Source of the DNA: Methylorubrum sp. B1-46
Lineage (GTDB): Bacteria; Pseudomonadota; Alphaproteobacteria; Rhizobiales; Beijerinckiaceae
DNA length: 64,000 nucleotides
Direction: 5' to 3'
Assembly (NCBI RefSeq): GCF_021117295.1
Contig: NZ_CP088247.1
Location: 1,389,501-1,453,500, forward strand
Both the position numbers and the translations under genes were made by a program. Positions 26,012 through 34,530 of this stretch are shown in pieces. Under the pieces are notes generated by a model. The model made no database searches, had not been told where the DNA came from, and saw nothing but the letters and a program-made list of their open reading frames with translations. Each line of letters begins with the position of its first letter. Position 1 is the first letter of the stretch.

Positions 26012-27062
26012 CAGAGTCTTTCGCGAAAGCGATGAATTTCGACACCAGTTCGCCTTCCGATGCGACACCTGATTTCCGATAAAGGCGAAGCTTGATGTTT
26101 CGGATCGAGCCGCCACCTACTCCGAGCGTGCTCGAGATCTCGGGGTTCTTCATTCCCTTCAGCACGAGGCGGAGTACGTCGCGTTCGCGGCGTGTGAAGA
26201 CGGTAAGTGGGTCCGCAACCTCGTTGGACACGTACGAGGTCGGTGCGGCCGTGACTTTCTCGAGCACTAGCATCGCTCCGTTCGGAGCGAGCGGAAAATC
26301 CGAATTGAGGCGCTTGGTCCGCAGGATCCATTCCTCCGAAATTTGTTCGACTCCGCCACTGACGGCGAGTGCTGCGGAAAGTTGCTTCAGCTTCGGAAAG
26401 CGATGCGTCGCTTGGCTCCAATTGCCGTTGGAGTAGACGTGGTGTCCTGCATGATCGAAGAGGGCTCTCGGAGATTGGATTGCAGGTGCGCCGGCCGAGA
26501 AATCCGATTTCCGCGTTTCGTTGAAGAGCAGGCCGAGATGAGATTGGCAGCACCCTTCGATCGCCGGATAGACGGTTTCGAGATTGCGAACCTCGTCTTC
26601 GGTGAAGAAGCCGTGCTTCCTTTCCAGGAAGATCGCGAAGCAGCTATGGGCCGTGATCGGTAGAATGATGCCTAACTCGTCGTCCATCCCGGCCGCCGCC
26701 AAGAATACATCGCTGTATCTCTTGTATGCAGCATCGTTCGATCGCAGCTGATCGAGCGTGAAGATGCCTGACTGCCTTTCGCTTCGCCATCGCGCCGAGA
26801 AAGGGTCGATCGACGCGCAAATCTTGGAATACACGCGTCGCGTCTGTGCTGAGACCCCGCGCGTGAACACAACGTCTGGATTTGTTTCACCGGCATATCG
26901 GATGATCCAGAAAGCATCGCTCGCGACCGTCATGTCGAGAAGGCCGATGAGTTCTTCGTGAAAAAAAGGCGAGCCGATGGATTGAATAACCTTGCCGATA
27001 TGCAGGTTCCACGCGGGCGTTTTGAAGATGCTCGAAGCGTTCGCAGATCGGGACCGTGCCAT
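25998..27062 (-). CDS. LuxR-type HTH regulator, first of an overlapping pair
   Basis: A 354-residue paralogue of the next gene. The sensor-like region carries FFHEELIGLLDM, AFWIIRYAGETNPDVVFTRG and CASIDPFSARW, which match the partner position by position. The HTH reads FTRRERDVLRLVLKGMKNPE, then LGVGGGSIRNIKLRLYRKSG. No phosphoacceptor or autoinducer-binding signature was seen. The ATG at 27062 was preferred over an upstream cysteine-rich extension. The pair could form a heterodimer that senses a methylated amine or a product; this is inferred from position only. Confidence 0.82.
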   Translation of the reverse strand: MARSRSANASSIFKTPAWNLHIGKVIQSIGSPFFHEELIGLLDMTVASDAFWIIRYAGETNPDVVFTRGVSAQTRRVYSKICASIDPFSARWRSERQSGIFTLDQLRSNDAAYKRYSDVFLAAAGMDDELGIILPITAHSCFAIFLERKHGFFTEDEVRNLETVYPAIEGCCQSHLGLLFNETRKSDFSAGAPAIQSPRALFDHAGHHVYSNGNWSQATHRFPKLKQLSAALAVSGGVEQISEEWILRTKRLNSDFPLAPNGAMLVLEKVTAAPTSYVSNEVADPLTVFTRRERDVLRLVLKGMKNPEISSTLGVGGGSIRNIKLRLYRKSGVASEGELVSKFIAFAKDSDANK

Positions 27063-27626
27063 TACTTCCGAGCCATCGATCCTGGGTCCTTTCGGACAAG
27101 TGCAGCCGCTGCGCCGCGACGAATGGCAGGTGCTGAGCAAACCGTTGGTGCCAAATTGCACCATTGCACTCCTGTGCAGCCGCGGCAATTGTGACCCGGA
27201 AGAAAAGTTCTTGATCGCAGGGCGTGCAAAGCTACTGGTGCGTTCTGACAGGAGAGCCTAGGCAAAGGCATGCCGCATGTCGCACTAATACTGATTTTTT
27301 CTCCATGATTTCAGTATTTTATCGAATATCGACAATCTCCTCCAGTGCGCTGAACCCGGTCCAGAATTTGTAGATCGCACGCTCAATCCCGCGCGGCTTC
27401 GTCGCGCGAGGCCGCGCGGGCTCTCCCCCAAGCGCGGCATCGAAAGGCCGGCGACGTCCGCGTTATGAGTCGATCGGGAGCATCGACACAAATATATAGC
27501 TCTCGTGCCGTGAACGAATTCTTGCCATTGAGAGTGTTTGTCGCTGAATTTATTGAGTGCGTCAATATTGCCGAAATATCCATTCCGACGCCGAACAACG
27601 GCGTGCATCGCTTGGGAGGGTAAGTC
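27063..27626. promoter_or_regulatory. Divergent promoter region between luxR pair and dimethylamine operon
   Basis: An AT-rich stretch of 564 bases with no supported gene. It holds an inverted repeat, AATACTGA at 27287-27294 and TCAGTATT at 27311-27318, 16 bases apart. Centre-to-centre spacing of 24 bases and position between divergent units suggest an operator. A GGGAGGG ribosome site at about 27614 precedes the permease start. Confidence 0.5.
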
Positions 27627-29252
27627 GTGACGATCGCAACGGCCGAGTTGTCGCCCGTTCCCGCCGAGGAAGGGCACCTGCAGAGAAGCATATCCTGGAC
27701 GGGCGCGTTCTGGGTCGCGAGCGGCGTGCCGCCCCTCGTTCTATTCTCGATCGGTGGCATCGCCGGAGCGACCGGCACGCCTGCCTTCGCGATCTGGACG
27801 GCGTCGATGCTGATGGGCTTCCTGCAGTCCTTCGTCTACGCGGAGATGGCTGGGCTCTTCCCCAACAAGTCCGGCGGATCGTCGGTCTACGGCGCAGCCG
27901 CCTGGATGCGCTACGCCCGGCCAATCTCGCCGCTGCTGGTGTGGTGCAACTGGATCGCCTGGACGCCCGTCCTGTCGCTGGGCTGCACGATCGCCGCCGC
28001 CTACATCCTCAATGCCCTGGTGCCCGACCCGAACGCCACGATCCGGACATGGACGCTAGCCGCCGGCTCCATCGGTCCCGTGTCCTTCTCGCTGAACGCA
28101 GCCTTCTTCATCGGGGTCGCGCTCATGCTTTCGGCCTTCGCCGTGCAAGTTCGCGGCATCAGCGGCACCGCCCAAGTCCAGCGCATCATCGGTCTCGCTG
28201 TCATCATCCCGCTGCTCGTCATCGGCGTCGCTCCGCTGCTGCAGCACGGGGTGAATTGGGCCAACTTCACACCCTTCGTGCCGCTCGCCGAGGCCAACAA
28301 GCCGGCGCCCGGCGATTGGAATGCCACCGGCTGGACCCTCGTCCTCGGCGGGATGTTCCTCGCCGCGTGGTCAACCTATGCCTTCGAGACCTCGATCTGC
28401 TACACGAGCGAGTTCAAGAACCCCAAGACCGATACCTTCAAGGCGATCTTCTATTCGGGCCTGCTCTGCCTGACGATCTTCCTGCTGGTCCCGTTCACCT
28501 TCCAGAGCGAGCTCGGCCTCACGGGCATGCTGGATCCGTCGATCGTGGACGGTTCGGGCGTCGCGGCCGCCTTGGCCCGCATGGTCGGCGGCGGGCCGGT
28601 CGTGGCGAGCGCGCTCGTCATGCTCATGATCTTCGCGCTCCTGCTCTGCCTGATGACGGCCATGGCCGGTGCCTCGCGTACGCTCTACCAGGGCTCGCTC
28701 GACGGTTGGTTGCCGAAGTATCTCGGCCGGGCGAACCGGCACGGAGCGCCGATCGCCGCGATGTGGACCGGGCTCGCCGTCAATCTTGGCCTGCTGGCTA
28801 TCGCCTGCGCCGATTCGGCCTCGTTCTTTTTCATCCTCGCGGTGTCGAACGCCGGCTACATCATCTTCAACTTCCTTAACCTGAATTCGGGCTGGATCCA
28901 CCGTATCGACAACGGGCATCTTGAGCGGCCCTACCGGGCGCCCACGCTCCTCGTCGCGATCGGCACCTTGTTCGGCTTCACCAACGCGGTGTTCCTCGGG
29001 GCGGGCGCGAAGGTGTGGCACCCCTGGGCGCTGTGGGCCGGGATCGTCACGGCCGGTGCGATCATCCCGGTCTTCCTGTTCCGCCACTACGTTCAGGACC
29101 GCGGCCAGTTTCCGCCGCAGATGCTGCACGATCTCGGCGTCACGCGGACCGAGGCGCTGCTGAGCGGGCGCAAGGCCGGCCTCCTTCCCTACCTCACACT
29201 GGCGGCGGGCGTGGCCACCGTCCTCCTCGCCAACTTTCTCTTTCAGCTCTGA
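27627..29252 (+). CDS. APC-superfamily permease, probably for methylated amines
   Basis: A 541-residue permease with about twelve helices. Near the N-terminus LQRSISWTGAFWVASGVPPL and YAEMAGLFPNKSGGSSVYGA match the helix 1-3 pattern of amino acid-polyamine-organocation carriers. The charged loop YTSEFKNPKTDTFKAIFYSG and GASRTLYQGSLDGWLPKYLG (typical G-x-SR-xxY of the family) follow. It starts with GTG at 27627 after GGGAGGGTAAG. As the first gene of the N-demethylase operon it most likely imports dimethylamine or a related amine; the exact substrate is inferred from context. Confidence 0.85.
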   Translation: MTIATAELSPVPAEEGHLQRSISWTGAFWVASGVPPLVLFSIGGIAGATGTPAFAIWTASMLMGFLQSFVYAEMAGLFPNKSGGSSVYGAAAWMRYARPISPLLVWCNWIAWTPVLSLGCTIAAAYILNALVPDPNATIRTWTLAAGSIGPVSFSLNAAFFIGVALMLSAFAVQVRGISGTAQVQRIIGLAVIIPLLVIGVAPLLQHGVNWANFTPFVPLAEANKPAPGDWNATGWTLVLGGMFLAAWSTYAFETSICYTSEFKNPKTDTFKAIFYSGLLCLTIFLLVPFTFQSELGLTGMLDPSIVDGSGVAAALARMVGGGPVVASALVMLMIFALLLCLMTAMAGASRTLYQGSLDGWLPKYLGRANRHGAPIAAMWTGLAVNLGLLAIACADSASFFFILAVSNAGYIIFNFLNLNSGWIHRIDNGHLERPYRAPTLLVAIGTLFGFTNAVFLGAGAKVWHPWALWAGIVTAGAIIPVFLFRHYVQDRGQFPPQMLHDLGVTRTEALLSGRKAGLLPYLTLAAGVATVLLANFLFQL

Positions 29253-29312
29253 CGAAACCGACCCGGGCGTTGCCGCGCACCGTCCGGGACCGTCGAAGAC
29301 TTGGAGATCCCC

Positions 29313-29918
29313 GTGATCGAGATCAGCCAGTTCGACAGCCGGCCGACCTACGGCCGCCTCGCCCTCGATCAGAGGGCTAAGACCCACCTCATCGCCGCCG
29401 AGGACGAGGGCGCGGGCGCCATCCTCGACGTCTTCACAGGGGCGAGCGGCGCGCGCTCGCGGGCCATCCTGCTCTACGCGGAGACCGGGGATCTTGGCGC
29501 GCAGCGTTCGGATTCGCTCGCCTGCCTCGGCTGGGCGGCGTTTCATCCGGTAGCGAGCTGGAGCGCCCTGCTCGCCGACCTCGACAGCGTGCTCGAGGCC
29601 GCGACCATGGGCACACGCCTCTACGCCGCCGGGTCCGAGAGCTTCGTCGGCGCGGTGATCGCGCGGGCTGCGGGCTTCGGCGTAGTGCCGCACTCCGTCA
29701 TTGCCGAGACGCGCGGCTCACTCGCCCGCCGCGTTCAGTGCGTGCACTGCAAGCACGTCGCCGAGGCGGTAACCGTTTCCCCCTACCGCTGCCCGGGCTG
29801 CGGACAGAGCCTGCTCGTGCGCGATCACTTCTCGCGCCGGCTCTCGGCCTTCCAGGGCGTGCGCATCGACGCCGAGATGCCCGGCGACATTCCCCCCGCA
29901 CAGGAGCTGACACGATGA
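29313..29918 (+). CDS. dmmA: Dimethylamine monooxygenase subunit DmmA-like (N-demethylase gamma)
   Basis: A 201-residue protein that matches, by order and size, the DmmA subunit of heme-dependent oxidative N-demethylase. The main part has an alpha-beta plan (GAGAILDVFTGASGARSRAI, TMGTRLYAAGSESFVGAVIA). The end has two cysteine pairs, CVHCKH and CPGCGQ, in a zinc-ribbon or rubredoxin-like spacing. The GTG at 29313 lies after TTGGAG and was preferred over the TTG at 29301. Its stop overlaps the next start (ATGA). The role of the subunit in electron transfer or assembly is not settled. Confidence 0.8.
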   Translation: MIEISQFDSRPTYGRLALDQRAKTHLIAAEDEGAGAILDVFTGASGARSRAILLYAETGDLGAQRSDSLACLGWAAFHPVASWSALLADLDSVLEAATMGTRLYAAGSESFVGAVIARAAGFGVVPHSVIAETRGSLARRVQCVHCKHVAEAVTVSPYRCPGCGQSLLVRDHFSRRLSAFQGVRIDAEMPGDIPPAQELTR

Positions 29919-30874
29919 GCGGCGTCGAAATCCCGGTCCGCGTCACCGAGATCGAGCAGGCGACGCCGACGATCCGGCGTTTCCGGCTGGCGCGCACGGA
30001 TGGCGGGACGCTGCCGCCCTTCGCCGCCGGGAGCCACGTCGTCGTGCTGATGCCGGCGGACGGCCGGACCATCCGCAACGCCTACTCGCTGGTCGACCGC
30101 GCCGAGGATGGTTCGAGCTACCGGATCGGCGTGCTGCGCACGCAGAAGTCCCGCGGCGGCTCGCGCTTCATGCACGAGCGCGTCGTCGTCGGCAGCGAGC
30201 TCAGGATCACGATGCCGGTGAACCTGTTCCCCCTGTTTCTGCCCGGGCGCCGGCATCTGCTGGTGGCGGGCGGCATCGGCATCACGCCGATCTACGCCAT
30301 GGCGGAGGCACTGCGGCGCACCGGCGCCGATTACCAGATCCACTACGCCGTGCGCGGCGAGGCGCACGGTGCGTTCATCGCCGAACTACGCGCGCACCAC
30401 GGCGACCGGCTGCGGCTCTATCGCAACGACTGCCAGGAAATCCTGGTCATGAGCGATATCCTGCCGAACCAGCCGCTCGGCACGCATCTCTACGTCTGTG
30501 GCCCTGCGGGGATGATCGAGTCGGTGCTCGACGAAGGGCGCGCGGCCGGCTGGCCGGAGGAGAACCTCCATTCCGAGCGATTCCAGGCGCCGCCGGCCGG
30601 GGACCCGTTCTCGGTGCAGCTGGCGCGGGCCGGGATCACCTGCGAGGTGCGCGGCGACCAGAGCCTGCTCGAGGCGCTGGAGGCGGCGGGCGTGGACGCG
30701 CCCTTCCTGTGCCGCGGCGGCGCCTGCGGCCAGTGCGCAGTCGATGTCTGCGAAGCCGACGGCGAGCTGATCCACAACGACCATTACCTGACGCCGGCCG
30801 AGCGCGCCTCCGGCAAGAAGATCATGCTCTGCGTCTCCCGCCTCGCCGGGCGGGAATTGGTTCTCGATCTGTAG
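29915..30874 (+). CDS. dmmB: Dimethylamine monooxygenase reductase subunit DmmB (FMN, 2Fe-2S)
   Basis: A 319-residue reductase of the phthalate dioxygenase reductase type. The flavin domain shows RNAYSLVDRAEDGSSYRIGV; the NAD(P)H domain shows LLVAGGIGITPIYAMAEAL and THLYVCGPAGMIESVL. The C-terminal plant-type ferredoxin domain has CRGGACGQC (C-x4-C-x2-C) and a last cysteine in KIMLCVSR. It takes electrons from NADPH via FMN and a 2Fe-2S cluster to the heme subunit. It overlaps dmmA by four bases and is 71 bases before dmmC. Confidence 0.88.
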   Translation: MSGVEIPVRVTEIEQATPTIRRFRLARTDGGTLPPFAAGSHVVVLMPADGRTIRNAYSLVDRAEDGSSYRIGVLRTQKSRGGSRFMHERVVVGSELRITMPVNLFPLFLPGRRHLLVAGGIGITPIYAMAEALRRTGADYQIHYAVRGEAHGAFIAELRAHHGDRLRLYRNDCQEILVMSDILPNQPLGTHLYVCGPAGMIESVLDEGRAAGWPEENLHSERFQAPPAGDPFSVQLARAGITCEVRGDQSLLEALEAAGVDAPFLCRGGACGQCAVDVCEADGELIHNDHYLTPAERASGKKIMLCVSRLAGRELVLDL

Positions 30875-30945
30875 AGCCCCGAACCCGCCGGGACGCGACA
30901 CCGCCCGGCGCCGCACCGTCTCACGAAACGACAGGGGAAACGCCG

Positions 30946-31986
30946 ATGACCCTTCACTTCAAGAAGGAATCGTTCCGCGACGATTTCACGTTCTCGAACT
31001 CGCCCGAAGCGATCCGCCGCTTCCCGTTCCCGTTCGAGAAGGACGAGTACATGTACTCGGTCAATATCGAGCAGCACATGCCGGGACCGGCAAAGTCCCC
31101 GTTCGAATTTCCGATCGACATCGATGAGCATTACCTCGCTGAAATGCACGACCGGGCACTCGTCCTGAAGGAGGATCCGGGTCGGTGCCAGTCGCTGCCG
31201 CACATGATCACCGCCGAGTGGGACCTCGTCGAACTCCTCATGGAGTCGATGGCCAAGCACTATCCCGAACATTTCCAGCTGACACGCGACGGCGACGCTT
31301 GGCACTGGGTCAACCGGCCGCTCGGGATCGACCAGCGTTTCACCTTCGGCGACACCGCGACCCTTCCCCGCCCACCGATGGAGTACATCACCCGCCAGTG
31401 CCAGGGCGATTTCGCGCTGCTCGACCAGCGGCTCGGCAATCTCTGGATGGATTCCGGCATGATCACCGGTCAGGCCGACTGGTCGCTCGATTTCGACATC
31501 GGGATGAACTTCATGGAATGGCACGCGCCAGTTCCGCTCGCGAAGGACATGGGCGTGTTCGAGCGCGCCTTGAAGTTCCTGCTCAATCTACAGCAGGGAC
31601 GGCCGGTCCGGCGCCTCAACTGGACGATGACCATCAATCCTCGGCTCGATACCTCGCCGGAAAACTACGACAAGTGGGGCCGGGACCGGACGACGGTGAC
31701 GCCCGAGAATGTCGGTGACAAGGTCCATCTGCGCGTCGAGCTTCAGGCAATGTGGCGCCTGCCGCGGTCGAATGCGATCGTGTTCTCGATCCGGGCTTAC
31801 ATGATCAGCATGGACGAACTCGTCACGGTGCCGAAATGGGCGCGGCGTTTCCACCGCGTGCTGCGCGACGTGCGGGGTGAGCTCGCCGAGTACAAGGGCC
31901 TGTCGCGCTACCGCGACAAGACGGTGGCGTGGCTGTCGCGCTACGACGACGGCGCGCCGACCTCGCCCGGCTTCGCACCCGACTGA
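30946..31986 (+). CDS. dmmC: Heme-dependent oxidative N-demethylase alpha subunit DmmC (DUF3445)
   Basis: A 346-residue protein of the DUF3445/HODM alpha family. Recognisable stretches are FPFPFEKDEYMYSVNIEQHM, MITAEWDLVELLMESMAKHY, MNFMEWHAPVP, LNWTMTINPRLDTSPENYDK and HLRVELQAMWRLPRSNAIVF. In the known enzyme this PAS-like subunit binds heme b and removes a methyl group from dimethylamine using O2, giving methylamine and formaldehyde. The ATG at 30946 follows AGGGGAAA. Conserved heme-site histidine and arginine residues are probably those in WHAPVP and VELQAMWRLPR, but I cannot assign them with certainty. Confidence 0.87.
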   Translation: MTLHFKKESFRDDFTFSNSPEAIRRFPFPFEKDEYMYSVNIEQHMPGPAKSPFEFPIDIDEHYLAEMHDRALVLKEDPGRCQSLPHMITAEWDLVELLMESMAKHYPEHFQLTRDGDAWHWVNRPLGIDQRFTFGDTATLPRPPMEYITRQCQGDFALLDQRLGNLWMDSGMITGQADWSLDFDIGMNFMEWHAPVPLAKDMGVFERALKFLLNLQQGRPVRRLNWTMTINPRLDTSPENYDKWGRDRTTVTPENVGDKVHLRVELQAMWRLPRSNAIVFSIRAYMISMDELVTVPKWARRFHRVLRDVRGELAEYKGLSRYRDKTVAWLSRYDDGAPTSPGFAPD

Positions 31987-32084
31987 CGCCCGTGGCGGCA
32001 CCCGTCGCCGCTCCTCTCAACCGCACCGACGTCTTCGAGACCGCGTCACCCGGCGCCGTCGCATACCTGAAGGTAGGACGAGTC

Positions 32085-33215
32085 ATGACCACCGACACCT
32101 TTCCGCGCAAAAACGCCCTGGCGAAGCGGCATCACGAACTCGGCTCGAAGCTCGATACCGAGTGGAATGGGCGGCTGATCCCGCAGCACTACGACACCGA
32201 CCCCCACGAGGAGGTCGCAATTGTTCGCTCGAAGGCCGGGCTGTTCGACGTATCGGCCCTGCGGATCATCAACGTCTCCGGTCCCGATGCCGCCGAGGTG
32301 CTGAACCGGATGCTGACCTCGGACGTGGGCAAGCTGAAGCCCGGACAGTCGTCGATCTCGAACATCGTGGACGAGAACGGCGCGCTGATCGACGACGTGC
32401 TCGTCTATTGCGACGGCCCGACCGCGTTCCGCGTGAGCCACGGCGGCGGCCGGCTCGATACCGTCATCGCCAGCTTCTTTGAGGGCTCGCAATCGACCTG
32501 CGATCGGGACGATGACGTCCATATCCTCTCCCTCCAAGGCCCCGCCGCGCTCGATATCCTGAGGCCACACACCGACCTCGACCTGACCGGCATCAAGTAT
32601 TTCGAGCACGCGCCAACGACTCTGTTCGGCAGAAGTGTTTCGATCGGCCGTGGCGGCTACTCGGCCGAGCGGGGCTACGAGGTGTTCTGCGCGGCTGCCG
32701 ATGCGGAGTTCCTCTGGGACAAGGTCATGGAGGCTGGCAAACCCTACGGGATCTGCGCCGCGTCGTGGGATTGCCTGGACATCGTCCGGGTCGAGGGCGC
32801 CCTGCTGTTCTTCCCCTTCGACATGCCGCAGGGCGACGAGACGCCCTGGGAGGTCGGCGCGGACTGGACAGTCGACCTGTCCAAGCCGGATTTTCACGGC
32901 AAAGTGGCCCTGGAACGGCGCCGGCGCGAGGTGCGCTACGCCAATGTCGGCCTGGAGATCGATGCCAACGGGGCGATCGAACCGGGCGCGAGGCTGGTCC
33001 GGGACGGGCGGACCGTCGGCCGGATCAACTCAACGACCTACAGCCGGCATTTGATGAAGTCGATCGCGCTCGCTCAGGTCACGTCGGATCTTACCGCCTT
33101 CGGGACGGAGTTCGCGGTGCGCTCGGACAAGGGCTCATTCACCGCGCACGTCGTGCGTATCCCGTTCTATGACCCGAACCGGCTGCGCACCCATCCGCTG
33201 GATGAGCGGGCCTGA
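32085..33215 (+). CDS. dmmD: GcvT-like folate-binding subunit DmmD of the N-demethylase
   Basis: A 376-residue aminomethyltransferase-like protein. GLFDVSALRIINVSGPDAAE, RMLTSDVGKLKPGQSSISNI and VDENGALIDDVLVYC are the GcvT N-terminal signatures; RGGYSAERGYEVFCAAADAE and the C-terminal GRINSTTYSRHLMKSIALAQ follow. In HODM-type enzymes this subunit binds tetrahydrofolate and captures formaldehyde as methylene-THF. The last gene of the demethylase operon, it starts 98 bases after dmmC and is followed by the mau promoter region. Confidence 0.85.
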   Translation: MTTDTFPRKNALAKRHHELGSKLDTEWNGRLIPQHYDTDPHEEVAIVRSKAGLFDVSALRIINVSGPDAAEVLNRMLTSDVGKLKPGQSSISNIVDENGALIDDVLVYCDGPTAFRVSHGGGRLDTVIASFFEGSQSTCDRDDDVHILSLQGPAALDILRPHTDLDLTGIKYFEHAPTTLFGRSVSIGRGGYSAERGYEVFCAAADAEFLWDKVMEAGKPYGICAASWDCLDIVRVEGALLFFPFDMPQGDETPWEVGADWTVDLSKPDFHGKVALERRRREVRYANVGLEIDANGAIEPGARLVRDGRTVGRINSTTYSRHLMKSIALAQVTSDLTAFGTEFAVRSDKGSFTAHVVRIPFYDPNRLRTHPLDERA

Positions 33216-33604
33216 CCGGTGCAGGTGAGGTGGAGTGAACGGAGGGCGCGATGCAGCGCAAAGATCGGCGCACCGCGCTCCAAGTCCGGCACAGACGCGG
33301 CCGCGCAGCAAAGCCTCCGGAAATTCGCCGCGTCGGAGTGGAGACGCCATGACCCGATGCAGCCTCCAGGCCAGTGCTTCTCACGTATCTTGACAACCGG
33401 AAACGTCCATGTCGGTCGACCTGATTCGATGACATTGCGTTGCACAAATTGTGCGCAATTCGGTCTGAAAACCGTGCAGATGACCTGTTTTCAGGCAACA
33501 TTTCGCTTGAAGATAAAATTTGTATCCCGTAGGGAATATGACAACGAAGGGACGTCGCAACATCGTGAGCGGCGTTCGATAAAAACACTCAGGGAGATCG
33601 TGGC
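33216..33604 (+). promoter_or_regulatory. mau: Promoter region of the mau operon
   Basis: A 389-base gap without a supported gene. From about 33420 the GC content drops. A near-perfect palindrome GCACAAATTGTGC lies at 33442-33454 (6-bp arms with a single central base), about 150 bases before mauF, and is a candidate operator. A GGGAGA ribosome site precedes the mauF ATG. I did not find a clear sigma-70 pair. Confidence 0.5.
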
Positions 33605-34462
33605 ATGACCACTTTGACGCCTCCGGCTGGAGGTGAAGCGATGCCGCTTGTCTCGACGCGCTCCGAGGGCGTCGCGGACTGTCTTATCTTCGCTCAGGAA
33701 TATTCCCGTCGGACGCGACTGGCCGGCCTCGTCGGCGCCGCGCTGACCGGCGCCGCCGGCGCCGCCTTCATCGCCCGGATCGATGCGCAGGCGAGCGCCC
33801 TGCCGGCCCTCATCCTCGGCTTCTCCTTCGTGGGCGGCCTGCTCTCGACCTGGTCGCCCTGCGGCTATTCGAGCCTCTGCCTCCTGCGCCCGGTTGGGCG
33901 GCACGCGCGCAGCGCCCTCATCACCTACACGCCCACCTTCCTGCTCCATGGGGCCGGCTACGCCCTCGGGGCCGTGATCCTCGGCCTCGTCCTCGGGCTG
34001 GCCGGGGGGCTCCTCGGCTTTGCCGGCGCGTCGGTTCTCACGCTCGCCGCGCTCGGTCTCGCCGGCCTCGTCTACGGCGCGCATCAGCTCGGCTTCCTGC
34101 GCGTCCCCTATCCGCAGCGCCGGGCCCAGGTGCCGCACGACGCGCGGCAGCGCTTCCCGATGTGGTTCATCGGTGGCCTCTACGGGATCTCGCTCGGCCT
34201 CAACTATCTCACCTACGTCCAGACCCCGATCCTGTACCTCGTGACCGCGGCGGCCGTGGCAAGCGGCAACGTCACCTCCGCGATCGTGCTGTTCCTGGCC
34301 TTCAACGCGGGCCGCTTCCTGCCCATGGCGGTGAATTACCTGCCGGTGAGTGACATCGCCGTGCAGAACTGGCTCGCCCGCCGCCAGGAAAGTGCAGCTT
34401 TTCTCGACGGTGGATTGCTGATCGCGTTCGGCGCGGCGCTGCTGACCTTCGCCGTGCTCTGA
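33605..34462 (+). CDS. mauF: Methylamine utilisation protein MauF
   Basis: A 285-residue inner-membrane protein with six or more helices. It resembles the membrane part of CcdA/Dsb[21 protein letters not shown] near residue 80 keeps a CGYSSLC motif, followed by [20 protein letters not shown]. MauF is needed for the formation or stability of both methylamine dehydrogenase subunits in studied methylotrophs and probably takes part in disulfide transport to the periplasm with MauE and MauD. It is the first gene of the mau operon; the ATG at 33605 follows GGGAGATCG. Confidence 0.92.
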   Translation: MTTLTPPAGGEAMPLVSTRSEGVADCLIFAQEYSRRTRLAGLVGAALTGAAGAAFIARIDAQASALPALILGFSFVGGLLSTWSPCGYSSLCLLRPVGRHARSALITYTPTFLLHGAGYALGAVILGLVLGLAGGLLGFAGASVLTLAALGLAGLVYGAHQLGFLRVPYPQRRAQVPHDARQRFPMWFIGGLYGISLGLNYLTYVQTPILYLVTAAAVASGNVTSAIVLFLAFNAGRFLPMAVNYLPVSDIAVQNWLARRQESAAFLDGGLLIAFGAALLTFAVL

Positions 34463-34465
34463 GCG

Positions 34466-34485
34466 CGAGCGGGCCGGCGCCCGCT
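34466..34485 (+). terminator. Hairpin between mauF and mauB
   Basis: GAGCGGGC, loop CGGC, GCCCGCTC: a perfect 8-bp GC-rich stem directly after the mauF stop. A TTTTT run occurs about 18 bases further on. It may act as an RNA-processing or stabilising element in front of the strongly expressed mauB rather than as a full terminator. Confidence 0.5.
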
Positions 34486-34530
34486 CACCCATCCCGCCCT
34501 TCGGTTTTTCGCACTCGCCTCAAGGAGAGA

